Shown here in pieces: positions 16,883 through 25,409 of a stretch of 59,234 nt of DNA (the first letter of the stretch is position 1; every line of letters begins with the position of its first letter). Position numbers and translations under genes: made by a program. The notes beneath the pieces were generated by a model. The model had not been told where the DNA came from. It saw nothing but the letters and a program-made list of their open reading frames with translations, and did no database searches. The DNA lies in contig CALVHB010000033.1 in NCBI GenBank assembly GCA_944327275.1, positions 1 through 59,234 on the forward strand, written 5' to 3'. The DNA comes from Candidatus Gastranaerophilales bacterium. GTDB lineage: Bacteria; Cyanobacteriota; Vampirovibrionia; Gastranaerophilales; Gastranaerophilaceae.

Positions 16883-18646
16883 TTTAACTTGATTTCGCCC
16901 ATTATTCTTGGCTTCATACAGGCATTTATCTGCAGCTTCAATAATTTCAACAGCACTTTCTCCGTCAGCTGGGTATGTTGAGACTCCAAGACTTATTGTA
17001 ACATTTGCTTCTTTGTCAGCTGCTAGTTTAAATTTTTTCTCAGCCACTCGATTACATATTTTTTGAGCAGTAGTCATTGCTTCTTCTTTAGATGTGTTAG
17101 GAAGTATTATACTCATTTCTTCACCGCCATACCTGCATACAACGTCTGTAGCACGGACATTCTTTTTTAAGGTTTGTGCGACTTGCCTTAGTACAGCATC
17201 TCCTGATTGGTGGCCGAACGTGTCATTAAATTTTTTAAAGAAATCTATGTCAATTATTATTAAAGAGAAGTTTGTGTTATATCGTTTTGATTGTTCTACC
17301 TGCATTCTGATTTGTTCTTGGAAATATCTGTGATTGTACAGTTCTGTAAGTCCATCAGTTGTTGCAAGTTTGTATTGTTGTTCAAAATCTCTAGATTTAA
17401 TAAGATATTTTATTATATATGTACAAGTAAAGGCGAATATTGAAAAAATTAGTGGATACACTACTTCGAGCCACAAATTCTCAAATTTCATAGCATAGTA
17501 CGCTATAAGAATATATATAAAATATGTTGATAAAGACATTACAGATGCGGTGAAGGCTGAACTTACACGGCTTACAACTGAAATTATTAGTAAAGACAGT
17601 AAAATACTAAGAGCAATTGTATATCCTCTATCAACTTTCCTTATAAAATTATTATCGATAATGTTGTTCAAAAAAGTAGCCTGAACTTCTACTCCGGGAT
17701 AGACCTTTGCTGTAGGAACGGTTTTTATGTCAAATAAGCTGGATGCAGTTGTTCCAAAGTAAATTATTTTATTCGAAAAATCATAGTTTAGTCTAGTTTT
17801 TTCGCCATTAACAGCTTTTATTAGCTGGTACATTGGGATGTAATTGTATGTACCAGTGCCGCCATACCAGTTTAAAATGGCACTTCCGTCTTTATCCAGA
17901 TATATTTTTCTATCCCCAACTATTAAATTAGATTTTTTATCTATCTCAAAAGACTGCTGCTTTTCGCCAAGATAATTTAATCCAACTTTTAGTGCTAATT
18001 GTGGATAGTATTTATCTTGATATTTTACCGTAAGTGGCATCTTACGTAAAATGCCGTCATCTGAACGAGAAACGTTTATTATTCCTATATTTGAAGTTGC
18101 ATTAATTATACCTTCCAATATAGTTCTGCAATTTGTGTATGTTAGTTCCTCAAAGTTGATTTTAGAGTTGTTCTCAATATTTATTGTAAGTTTATCAGGT
18201 AATTTTGGAGGGGTTCTTAAATCTTGTGATTGGTTGTCAAAATTCATTGCAGTGAAGACATTCTTATATTTTTTAAAAGCATTTACAAGAGCTTCATCTG
18301 CTTGATTTTGGCTTTTCAAAGATTTAACAAACATCATATCAAAAGCAATAGCCCTCGGACTAAATTGTTCCAGATAATTTATTATTTCTGCATAAATATT
18401 CCTTGGAAGAGGCCATTCTCCGTAATTGTCCAAAATATATTCATACGTAGCATCATCAACCGCGATGATTACTATATCATCATTTGCTTTTTTGTTTCCT
18501 TCATTAATTATAATGTTTTGTCTTAAATCAAAGGTTCTATTTTCAATAGAATCTATAAAAGAATTTAAATTTGCATTCTTGAATATAAAAAATGCAAATA
18601 CTACAAAGAACGCTAATCCAATAATATATGAAAATTTTTTTAACAT
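16880..18646 (-). CDS. CHASE2-domain diguanylate cyclase (c-di-GMP synthase)
   Basis: 588 aa. One N-terminal transmembrane helix (residues 5-25) is followed by a CHASE2 sensor domain outside the membrane (about 30-320, with DDIVIIAVDDATYEYI and RAIAFDMMF), then three helices near 330-420 and a C-terminal GGDEF domain. The active site reads RYGGEEMSIILP, a functional GGEEF variant, and RATD five residues before it is a product-inhibition I-site. The enzyme should make c-di-GMP in response to an external signal and thereby affect surface attachment or pili. AGAAGG precedes the ATG. It probably shares a message with the 55-aa ORF upstream. Confidence 0.93.
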   Translation of the reverse strand: MLKKFSYIIGLAFFVVFAFFIFKNANLNSFIDSIENRTFDLRQNIIINEGNKKANDDIVIIAVDDATYEYILDNYGEWPLPRNIYAEIINYLEQFSPRAIAFDMMFVKSLKSQNQADEALVNAFKKYKNVFTAMNFDNQSQDLRTPPKLPDKLTINIENNSKINFEELTYTNCRTILEGIINATSNIGIINVSRSDDGILRKMPLTVKYQDKYYPQLALKVGLNYLGEKQQSFEIDKKSNLIVGDRKIYLDKDGSAILNWYGGTGTYNYIPMYQLIKAVNGEKTRLNYDFSNKIIYFGTTASSLFDIKTVPTAKVYPGVEVQATFLNNIIDNNFIRKVDRGYTIALSILLSLLIISVVSRVSSAFTASVMSLSTYFIYILIAYYAMKFENLWLEVVYPLIFSIFAFTCTYIIKYLIKSRDFEQQYKLATTDGLTELYNHRYFQEQIRMQVEQSKRYNTNFSLIIIDIDFFKKFNDTFGHQSGDAVLRQVAQTLKKNVRATDVVCRYGGEEMSIILPNTSKEEAMTTAQKICNRVAEKKFKLAADKEANVTISLGVSTYPADGESAVEIIEAADKCLYEAKNNGRNQVK

Positions 18647-18665
18647 AACCTTCTAATCTTACTAA

Positions 18666-18833
18666 CTACTTCATTATTTCAGTATAGTTGAATGAAGAAG
18701 ATTTGGCAACAAAATTTTGTAAAACAAATTTCTTTTCTAAAATAAAATTATTCAATTTTAAAACTTGTGTTGAATATGAAAGCTCATCGGGGTTTTGCAG
18801 ATATCTTAATAAACATTGTTCGTGCAGATTCAT
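18666..18833 (-). CDS. 55-aa small protein upstream of the diguanylate cyclase
   Basis: Unrecognised. The frame opens MNLHEQCLLRYLQNPDELSY and ends TEIMK. AAAGGTGAT lies about 10 bases before the ATG, a good ribosome site. The stop is 19 bases before the cyclase start, which has its own AGAAGG, so the two look co-transcribed. There is no signal peptide or membrane helix; a helical, mildly basic protein is expected. The position suggests a regulator or partner of the cyclase, but that is inference. Confidence 0.55.
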   Translation of the reverse strand: MNLHEQCLLRYLQNPDELSYSTQVLKLNNFILEKKFVLQNFVAKSSSFNYTEIMK

Positions 18834-18936
18834 ATAACTTAATCACCTTTTATATATCTAATAACGGATAACTCTGTTATTATTACAAAATTAAAATTTT
18901 TTAACATCAAACATATGCATGAGATTTTAAAGCCTA

Positions 18937-18964
18937 TTGCACTTTTTTATTTCTGTAGTATCAT
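18937..18964 (+). promoter_or_regulatory. promoter of rpmE
   Basis: TTGCAC (18937-18942), a 16-base spacer, TATCAT (18959-18964). The leader of about 55 bases ends in AAAGGAAAGAGG. Apart from this and the small ORF, I see nothing else in the 18834-19027 gap. Confidence 0.55.
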
Positions 18965-19027
18965 ATATATAGTCGAAATTATAATTAAATCAAGTTTGGA
19001 ATCTTGAGAAAAGGAAAGAGGTTAAAA

Positions 19028-19231
19028 ATGAAACAAGGAATTCATCCGGATTATAAGAAAACAGTTATTAAATGTGTATGTGGTAACGAAATTGAAACTG
19101 GTTCAATCAATGACAATATTACAGTTGAAATTTGCAATAACTGCCACCCATTCTACACAGGACAACAAAAAATTCTTGACTCTGAAGGTCGTGTAGAAAG
19201 ATTCAACAAACGTTACGGTAACAAAAAATAA
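19028..19231 (+). CDS. rpmE: 50S ribosomal protein L31 (bL31), zinc-binding form
   Basis: 67 aa from ATG 19028, which follows AAAGGAAAGAGG; an in-frame TTG at 19004 is not a convincing start. The sequence [20 protein letters not shown] is typical. Four cysteines (C-x-C near residue 16 and C-x-x-C near residue 37) mark the zinc-binding type, as opposed to the zinc-free paralogue used under zinc limitation. Confidence 0.96.
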   Translation: MKQGIHPDYKKTVIKCVCGNEIETGSINDNITVEICNNCHPFYTGQQKILDSEGRVERFNKRYGNKK

Positions 19232-19261
19232 GTGATGTTTTATAAAGTTTTAGATTTAATG

Positions 19262-19293
19262 CAAGCCTCTGAGTATTTTGGAGGCTTGTTTTA
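19262..19293 (+). terminator. rpmE terminator
   Basis: CAAGCCTC (19262-19269) pairs with GAGGCTTG (19281-19288), followed by TTTTATT. Confidence 0.88.
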
Positions 19294-19373
19294 TTCTCTA
19301 CAAAAATTTACAATTTATCTTTTTCTGTTTAAGGATGATATAATAACAAAGAGGAATTAAAAGGGAGATGTGT

Positions 19374-20078
19374 ATGGAAAATAATAAGCCTGTTGTGAAT
19401 TTGATATCAAAACCTGAAAACATGTTAAAAACTGTATATACAGCTTGTAGGACTTGTTACAGTGCTGATTATCCGATAAATATTTATGAAAGTACTGATG
19501 ATAAAGAAAAAATGCTAAAACTTATTGAAAGAGTTATATCATCCGGTCATTATTCTACAATTGAACATATTCAGGTAAGTTTTGCTATCTCAAATGTTTC
19601 AAGGGCTTGTACCCATCAATTAGTAAGACACAGACACATGTCTTTTTCTCAAAAATCTCAAAGATATGTTAAGGAAAAAGGTCAATTTGATTATATAATA
19701 CCTCCAACTATAGAAAAAGATCCTGAATTAAAGGTTAAGTTTGAAAAATTTATGGCTCAAATAGCTGATCAGTATCAAGAATTTGTAGATGCTGGAATCC
19801 CTGCGGAAGACGCCAGATTCGTGCTCCCAAATGCTGCGGCAAGTTCTCTTGTTGCCAGCTTAAATTTAAGAGAAATGATTCATTTGGCTAATTTGAGACT
19901 TTGTACAAGGGCTCAGTATGAAATTCGTACAATGGTAAAAATGATGTGCGATGAATTGATTAAAGAAGAGCCTTGGTTGAAGCCATATTTGGTTCCTAAA
20001 TGTGAACGTTTAGGCTTCTGTGATGAAGACAAATGTTGTGGTAGAAAACCAAAATTTGAAGAGTTGACCGGTAAATAA
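19374..20078 (+). CDS. thyX: flavin-dependent thymidylate synthase
   Basis: 234 aa from ATG 19374, preferred over the ATG at 19368 because AAGGGAG (19361-19367) is 6-7 bases away from the later one. The ThyX signature RHRxxSxxxxSxR is present as RHRHMSFSQKSQR. It makes dTMP from dUMP using methylene-THF and FAD/NADPH, replacing ThyA. A TGATATAAT extended -10 box lies at 19336-19344. The cysteine-rich tail (CERLGFCDEDKCCGRK) resembles that of other ThyX proteins from anaerobes. Confidence 0.96.
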   Translation: MENNKPVVNLISKPENMLKTVYTACRTCYSADYPINIYESTDDKEKMLKLIERVISSGHYSTIEHIQVSFAISNVSRACTHQLVRHRHMSFSQKSQRYVKEKGQFDYIIPPTIEKDPELKVKFEKFMAQIADQYQEFVDAGIPAEDARFVLPNAAASSLVASLNLREMIHLANLRLCTRAQYEIRTMVKMMCDELIKEEPWLKPYLVPKCERLGFCDEDKCCGRKPKFEELTGK

Positions 20079-20095
20079 GATGGTAGATTAAACTT

Positions 20096-21397
20096 ATGGA
20101 TATATTATTTAATCCGATAGTTGTAGCAGTTGTTTTACTATGTACATTATGTTTGTGCAGAGTAAATGTCCTTTTGGCATTGATTGTTTCTGCAATTGTT
20201 GCTGGAAAAGTTGCTGGAATGCATGCTGGACAGATTATGGATGTTTTTATTTCCGGTATGGGGCAAAACAGTGAAACTGCCTTAAGTTATATTTTGTTGG
20301 GGACTTTTGCTGCTGCTATGGCTCATACAGGGCTTGCAGATGTTCTTGCAAAACGTATATCTTTATTGATTAAAAATAATAAGTTTATTTTGCTTTTAAT
20401 ATTGACTTTGCTTGCTTGTGCTTCGCAAAATCTTATTCCTGTTCATATTGCATTTATTCCTGTAATTATTCCACCGTTAATAGCAGTGATTAATAAATTA
20501 AAACTTGATAGAAGAGCTGTTGCTTGTTCTTTAGCTTTTGGACTTGTGACACCATATATTGTTTTTCCGGCAGGATTTGGCTTAATCTTTCAGAGGTTGC
20601 TTGCTGATAATATGACTATCAATGGCCTTCAGGTTAGTGTCTCAGACGTTTGGAAGTCTGTATGGATTTTAGGTCTTGGACTTTTATCTGGACTTTTATG
20701 GGCAATTTTTGTATCTTACAGAAGACCAAGGGAGTATGAAAATGTGGCTTTTAGAGAAGAAAGGCGGAGGTCTTTAAGATTTACTGGAAGTCATTATATA
20801 ACATTGTTGGCAGCTTTTGCTACATTAGCTGTTCAGTTGATTACCAAATCATTACCATTGGGTGCTCTTATTGGTTTGACTATAATTTTTGGAACTCGAG
20901 CAATAGATCCTGAAAAAATGGATGTTTTGATTAATGAAGGTATTGGTCTTATGGGATATGTTGCTTTTGTAATGCTTGTTGCTGCAGGATTTGCCGGGGT
21001 TTTGAAATCAACAGGAGGAATTGATGTTTTAGTAAATACTCTTGTTCCTTTTATGGCTGGATCAAAACTTATAGCGGCATTTTTAATGTTGATTGTAGGT
21101 TTATTTATAACAATAGGAATCGGAACCTCTTTTGGTACAATCCCTATTTTAGCAGTTTTGTTTGTTCCGATATTTATTCATTTAGGTTTTAATCCAATGG
21201 AGGCAATAGTCGTTTTTGCAGCTTCTGCTGCGCTCGGGGATGCTGGTTCTCCTGCTTCGGGTACTACTCTTGGACCTACTGCAGGTTTGAATGTTGATGG
21301 ACAGCATGACCACATAAAAGATACTTGTATTCCGACTTTCCTACATTATAATATTCCTTTAATATTATTTGCTTTGTTGGCTGTTTTAATATTTTAG
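20096..21397 (+). CDS. YuiF-type Na+/H+ antiporter family transporter
   Basis: 433 aa, about 11-12 hydrophobic helices. Segments such as [38 protein letters not shown] and the late [21 protein letters not shown] match the Na+/H+ antiporter family that includes Bacillus YuiF, for which amino acid (histidine) transport has been suggested. The substrate here cannot be read from sequence. It starts 18 bases after thyX and is probably in the same transcript. Confidence 0.82.
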   Translation: MDILFNPIVVAVVLLCTLCLCRVNVLLALIVSAIVAGKVAGMHAGQIMDVFISGMGQNSETALSYILLGTFAAAMAHTGLADVLAKRISLLIKNNKFILLLILTLLACASQNLIPVHIAFIPVIIPPLIAVINKLKLDRRAVACSLAFGLVTPYIVFPAGFGLIFQRLLADNMTINGLQVSVSDVWKSVWILGLGLLSGLLWAIFVSYRRPREYENVAFREERRRSLRFTGSHYITLLAAFATLAVQLITKSLPLGALIGLTIIFGTRAIDPEKMDVLINEGIGLMGYVAFVMLVAAGFAGVLKSTGGIDVLVNTLVPFMAGSKLIAAFLMLIVGLFITIGIGTSFGTIPILAVLFVPIFIHLGFNPMEAIVVFAASAALGDAGSPASGTTLGPTAGLNVDGQHDHIKDTCIPTFLHYNIPLILFALLAVLIF

Positions 21398-21431
21398 AAA
21401 ATAAATTTGTTTATTTTTATAAAAAAATATA

Positions 21432-21505
21432 TGGCCCCGGCGCGATTCGAACGCGCGATCTTCGGTTTAGGAAACCGCTGCTCTATCCTACTGAGCTACG
21501 AAGCC
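21432..21505 (-). tRNA. tRNA-Arg (anticodon CCT)
   Basis: Cloverleaf on the minus strand: acceptor GGCTTCG pairs with CGGGGCC using two G-U pairs, D arm AGCTCAGTAGGATAGAGC, anticodon stem GCGGT/ACCGA with loop TTCCTAA, T loop TTCGAAT. Discriminator A; the CCA end is not encoded. Confidence 0.95.
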
Positions 21506-21586
21506 ATATACTTTTTCGATTTTTATAAAAACCGGCTGTCAACCATATTTATTATAATATAAAAGTTAATTAATTTATAGATGTGA

Positions 21587-21592
21587 TATAAT
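21587..21592 (+). promoter_or_regulatory. -10 box of hydE, leaderless arrangement
   Basis: TGATATAAT (extended -10, TATAAT at 21587-21592) is 6 T bases before the ATG at 21599. No ribosome site is present. Confidence 0.55.
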
Positions 21593-21598
21593 TTTTTT

Positions 21599-22567
21599 AT
21601 GAATTTATCTAAAAAAGAAATTGTTGATATTTTAAAATCTCCTGATATGGATATTTTTAATGAAGCTGATACTATCCGTAAAAAGTATGTGGGAGATGGT
21701 GTACACCTAAGAGGTTTGATAGAGTTTTCAAATATTTGTAAATGTAATTGTCTTTATTGCGGACTTCAGTCTTCAAATAAATTTGTAAAACGTTATCGTT
21801 TATCAAAAATTGATATTATAGATATTGTAAAAAAAGGTGTTGAAGAAGGTTTTAAAACGATTGTTCTGCAATCCGGAGAGGATGAATTTTATAGTACAAA
21901 GTTATTGTGTGAGATAATATCTGAAATTAAAAATTTTAATGTTGCTTTGACATTGAGTATTGGTGAAAAAAGTTTTGAAGATTATAAGGCTTTTAAGGAT
22001 GCAGGTGCTGACAGATATTTATTACGTATTGAAACAACTGATGAAAATTTATATAAGAAAATGCATCCGAATGCAGATTTTGAAAATCGTAAAAGATGTT
22101 TGTATGATTTAAAGAGATTAGGTTATGAAACAGGAACTGGATGTCTTGTTGGTCTCCCCGGGCAGTCTGTTGAGTCTTTAGCTGATGATATTCTCTTTTT
22201 TAAAGAGTTAAATGCTGATATGGTAGGGATTGGTCCATTTATCCCTCATCCTGACACCCCTTTAAATAAAGAGATTTCAGGAGATTTAAATTTAGCTATA
22301 AAAGTTATGGCGATTACTCGAGTGTTATTGAAAGATATTAATATTCCTGCAACAACTGCTATGGAATCTCTTAATCCAAATGGGCGCCTGTTGGCTTTAC
22401 AAAGTGGTGCAAATGTAGTTATGCCTAACTTAACCGATGAATTACATAAAGAAATGTATGAAATTTATCCTAATAAAGTAAGTATTAATAAACTCGATCT
22501 TGAAAAGAGATTAAAAACAATTAATCGTTATATAGTACTTGATAGTTTTGGATTTAGAAATCACTAA
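21599..22567 (+). CDS. hydE: [FeFe]-hydrogenase maturation radical SAM protein HydE
   Basis: 322 aa. The radical SAM motif CxxxCxxC reads CKCNCLYC within the HydE-type sequence IEFSNICKCNCLYCGL. GVHLRGLIEFSN, VLQSGEDEFY, RIETTDENLYKKMHP and PHPDTPL fit HydE rather than the related PylB or biotin synthase. HydE helps build the 2Fe subcluster of [FeFe]-hydrogenase, which implies H2 production by a fermentative anaerobe. HydF, HydG and the hydrogenase are not in the window. It lies alone between two tRNA-Arg genes. Confidence 0.88.
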   Translation: MNLSKKEIVDILKSPDMDIFNEADTIRKKYVGDGVHLRGLIEFSNICKCNCLYCGLQSSNKFVKRYRLSKIDIIDIVKKGVEEGFKTIVLQSGEDEFYSTKLLCEIISEIKNFNVALTLSIGEKSFEDYKAFKDAGADRYLLRIETTDENLYKKMHPNADFENRKRCLYDLKRLGYETGTGCLVGLPGQSVESLADDILFFKELNADMVGIGPFIPHPDTPLNKEISGDLNLAIKVMAITRVLLKDINIPATTAMESLNPNGRLLALQSGANVVMPNLTDELHKEMYEIYPNKVSINKLDLEKRLKTINRYIVLDSFGFRNH

Positions 22568-22569
22568 AA

Positions 22570-22643
22570 CGTGCCTGATGCGATTTGAACGCACGACCTT
22601 TTCCTTCGGAGGGAAACGCTCTATCCAGCTGAGCTACAGGCAC
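22570..22643 (-). tRNA. tRNA-Arg (anticodon CCG)
   Basis: Cloverleaf on the minus strand: acceptor GTGCCTG/CAGGCAC, D arm AGCTCAGCTGGATAGAGC, anticodon stem TTTCC/GGAAA with loop CTCCGAA, T loop TTCAAAT. Discriminator G; CCA not encoded. It lies just downstream of the LCP gene terminator. Confidence 0.94.
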
Positions 22644-22668
22644 AAAAACGGGGAAAATTAATTCCCCG
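22644..22668 (-). terminator. terminator of the LCP gene, spanning its stop codon
   Basis: Minus-strand stem CGGGGAA (22668-22662) with TTCCCCG (22655-22649) followed by TTTTT (22648-22644). Confidence 0.88.
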
Positions 22669-23989
22669 ATAAAATAATTGTAAAATCAGTTTCTCCACAG
22701 TAATAATTTACAGGGTCATACACAAATTGAAGTCCTCCAAATGCTTCATTCTTTTTCTTGAGCCAGTTGTAATAATCATTTGTTATTTTGCTTGAGTGCG
22801 CAATAAACTGTGAATGAGCTCTTGTTGATTTGCCGGTACATTTTACTTCAATTCCTGCAGCTTTTAGATTTTCTGCCATTTGTTCACCCTTCAAACTGTC
22901 TGAGGCTAAAACTGCAGCACTCATTTGTTCTGTTTCATCAAAATGCTCTTTATCCCTGTATATCACTCTATTAATAACTTCTTGTGTCTTTTCTGGGTCT
23001 AAAATCCAATAGCTGATGTAACCCTTTTGATTTGGTGCTCCAGGAAGCATAGCTACTTCGATTTTGTCCATATCAATATGTTTTGCAAGTGCTGCATATT
23101 GTGTCATTTCATAGAAAGACATGTCAGTTTTAACATATTTTTTCGCAACAGAAATTATATCAGGAATTTTTGTTATAGTTGACGGTTGTTTAAGTTGAGT
23201 AAGAATACTTCTTAAAAGCCATTGTTGTCTTTGAGTTCTTCCAATGTCCCCAAGCGCATCGTGTCTGAATCGGAGATACTCTACTGCTTCTTGTCCGTTC
23301 AAATGATGATCACCTTTGGTAAAGTTAATATGTAAATTGCCTGAATAATCATTGTAATGCATAGGTTTTTCAATATAAATATCCAGTCCATCCATTGCAT
23401 CTACAATTTCTTTTACTGCATTGTCATGAACCATAACGTATCTGTCAATATGAACACCTAAAGTATCCTCTATGGTCTTTTTAGTCATTTCAATACCGCC
23501 AATTGCATGTGCAGCATTAATTTTATTTACTCCATTATTCCCTGGAAGGTAAACTTTACTATCTCTAGGTATTGAAAGCGCATTTACAGATTTGTTTCTT
23601 GGATCAATATTAACAAGAATTATAGTATCAGTTCTTGTGCCGGTCCACAAATCGTTAGGATTTCCACTAGCATCTACGCCAAGAAATAAGATATTTTGTC
23701 TTCTAAGTCCAAACGGCAAACTGAAATCAGCATGTTCTTTGTTATTATTACTTGTTGTTAGCTTTTGGAAAAGTTTAGTTATTGGAGAATCTTCTCCAAA
23801 ATGTTCTTCCAAAAAGTTTTCATTATCTGCTAATACAAAAATACTAAGAATTATTCCGATAAATACTATTATCATTCCTATTAGAACTTTTGCAAAAGAA
23901 GATCTTTCTTCTCTTTCTTGTTTTACGTGTCTTATAAATCTTTCTTCTCTACTAATACTTCTTCTGGTTCTTCTTATCTCTCTTGTCAT
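22658..23989 (-). CDS. LytR-CpsA-Psr (LCP) family glycopolymer transferase
   Basis: 443 aa: a basic cytoplasmic N-terminus, one transmembrane helix (about residues 34-54), an extracellular LCP domain (NILFLGVDASG, TRTDTIILVNIDP, SIPRDSKVYLP, NKINAAHAIGG, VEYLRFRHDALGDIGRTQRQQ), and a C-terminal LytR_C domain (about 350-443). The conserved Arg and Asp residues that bind the polyprenyl pyrophosphate are present. LCP enzymes attach cell wall glycopolymers to peptidoglycan. The presence in a Gram-negative-like cell agrees with occurrence in cyanobacteria. It follows mgtE by 14 bases and has an AAAGG ribosome site. Confidence 0.93.
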   Translation of the reverse strand: MTREIRRTRRSISREERFIRHVKQEREERSSFAKVLIGMIIVFIGIILSIFVLADNENFLEEHFGEDSPITKLFQKLTTSNNNKEHADFSLPFGLRRQNILFLGVDASGNPNDLWTGTRTDTIILVNIDPRNKSVNALSIPRDSKVYLPGNNGVNKINAAHAIGGIEMTKKTIEDTLGVHIDRYVMVHDNAVKEIVDAMDGLDIYIEKPMHYNDYSGNLHINFTKGDHHLNGQEAVEYLRFRHDALGDIGRTQRQQWLLRSILTQLKQPSTITKIPDIISVAKKYVKTDMSFYEMTQYAALAKHIDMDKIEVAMLPGAPNQKGYISYWILDPEKTQEVINRVIYRDKEHFDETEQMSAAVLASDSLKGEQMAENLKAAGIEVKCTGKSTRAHSQFIAHSSKITNDYYNWLKKKNEAFGGLQFVYDPVNYYCGETDFTIILSGN

Positions 23990-24003
23990 ATTTTTTACCT
24001 TTA

Positions 24004-25371
24004 TTACATAACCTTAATTAAATATGTTGATACTAATGTAAAATATATTGCTAAACCTAGAACATCTATTGTTGTTGCAATTACAGGACCTGATGCAACA
24101 GCAGGATCGACTTTCATAGATTTAAGAGCAAATGGTGTAAATGTTCCTATAATTGTAGCCATAGTCATGTTTATAGCCATAGCAATACCAACTACAGCAC
24201 CCAGTTCCATGTTGTGCTGCCAGCCCCAAGTAACAGCTGTTACAAGTGAGCCAAAAATAGTTCCTATAATTAATCCTATAAATGTTTCTCTCAAAATATG
24301 ATGAAATGCTGAACTTAGTGTAACTTGGCCTGTAGAAAGACCTCTCACCATAAGAGTAATACTTTGTGTTCCGATGTTACCGCCAAGTCCTGCTAACAGA
24401 GGCATAAATATTGCAATTATAGGTAATGCCTGTAAAGTATGATCAAAATGATGTCCAACATTTACTGCAATGAATTCTCCTATTAATGTAATAAAAAGCC
24501 AAGGAGTTCTAGCTCTAATTGCATTTAGGATATTCCCTGATAAAATTTCATCTTCATCAACAACTTCTGTTGAAATACCTGATGATTGGTAAATTTCTTC
24601 GGTAGTTTCTTCTTCAAACAAATCATGCACGTCATCCCAAGTAATCATACCTTTAAGCCTGTTATACAAGTCAACAACAGGTAGTGCGTTGTATTGGTAT
24701 TTCATGAATTCATCTATAATAAAGTCACTATAATCGTCAACGTGTAACTTTACGATATCAGAAATCATTATATCTTCAACTTTTTGATTAGTTGGAGAGG
24801 TAAGCAGTTTTCTTAAGGATACAACTCCCAACAAGTGGTTTTGTTTATCTACGACATACACATAATAAAGTTCCATGTTGTCCTGTTCAGCCTTTATTCT
24901 GATATGATTCAGCACATCCTGAACACTCATGTCAAAATTGACCGTTAAGACAACCGGATTCATAATACCACCAGCTGTGTCTTCATTATATGTTAAAAGT
25001 TCTCTAACCTCTTCAGAAAACTTGTGAGGAAGTTTGTCTAAGTATGTTTCACTTTCATCTTCCTCCATATCACCTAAAACGTCAGCAGCAGCGTCATGAG
25101 GTAGTTGAGTTAAGATTTGAGATGCTAGGTTCTCATCTATATCTCCCAATAATTCCACTTGCATTTGGGGTGGTAAATATTCCATTAAATCGGCAGCTTT
25201 ATCCAGATCAAGCAGCTTAAAGCACTGCAATCTTTCTTCAGGTTTTAATTCTTGAAAAATGTCAGCTAAATCTGCAACGTGATAACTGTTAAGTTCTTCT
25301 TTTAACTGATCAAGTGTTTCATCGTCAATAATTTCTCTTATTCTGTCGATTATATTTTGGACATTCATCAT
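24004..25371 (-). CDS. mgtE: magnesium transporter MgtE
   Basis: 455 aa with the standard layout: N-terminal helical Mg2+-sensing domain (1-130), tandem CBS domains (130-255), a plug helix, and five transmembrane helices (about 280-455) with GGNIGTQS and the acidic-pore segment PFALKSMKVDPAVASGP. Mg2+ binding between the cytosolic domains closes the channel. The two starting methionines follow a TATAAT box by 6 bases without a ribosome site, indicating leaderless transcription from its own promoter. No M-box riboswitch fits in the 38-base gap upstream. Confidence 0.95.
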   Translation of the reverse strand: MMNVQNIIDRIREIIDDETLDQLKEELNSYHVADLADIFQELKPEERLQCFKLLDLDKAADLMEYLPPQMQVELLGDIDENLASQILTQLPHDAAADVLGDMEEDESETYLDKLPHKFSEEVRELLTYNEDTAGGIMNPVVLTVNFDMSVQDVLNHIRIKAEQDNMELYYVYVVDKQNHLLGVVSLRKLLTSPTNQKVEDIMISDIVKLHVDDYSDFIIDEFMKYQYNALPVVDLYNRLKGMITWDDVHDLFEEETTEEIYQSSGISTEVVDEDEILSGNILNAIRARTPWLFITLIGEFIAVNVGHHFDHTLQALPIIAIFMPLLAGLGGNIGTQSITLMVRGLSTGQVTLSSAFHHILRETFIGLIIGTIFGSLVTAVTWGWQHNMELGAVVGIAMAINMTMATIIGTFTPFALKSMKVDPAVASGPVIATTIDVLGLAIYFTLVSTYLIKVM

Positions 25372-25377
25372 ATCAAT

Positions 25378-25383
25378 ATTATA
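25378..25383 (-). promoter_or_regulatory. -10 box of mgtE, leaderless arrangement
   Basis: Minus-strand TATAAT 6 bases before the ATG at 25371; the preceding sequence TTTGTAA is the same as at the PurD-like gene. A weak TTCACC lies 17 bases further upstream. Confidence 0.55.
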
Positions 25384-25409
25384 TTACAAACATTTTTATG
25401 GGTGAATGT

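Noticed and set aside
25372..25409. M-box or other magnesium riboswitch before mgtE
   Set aside because: The gap has only 38 bases and the promoter lies next to the start codon, leaving no leader RNA.
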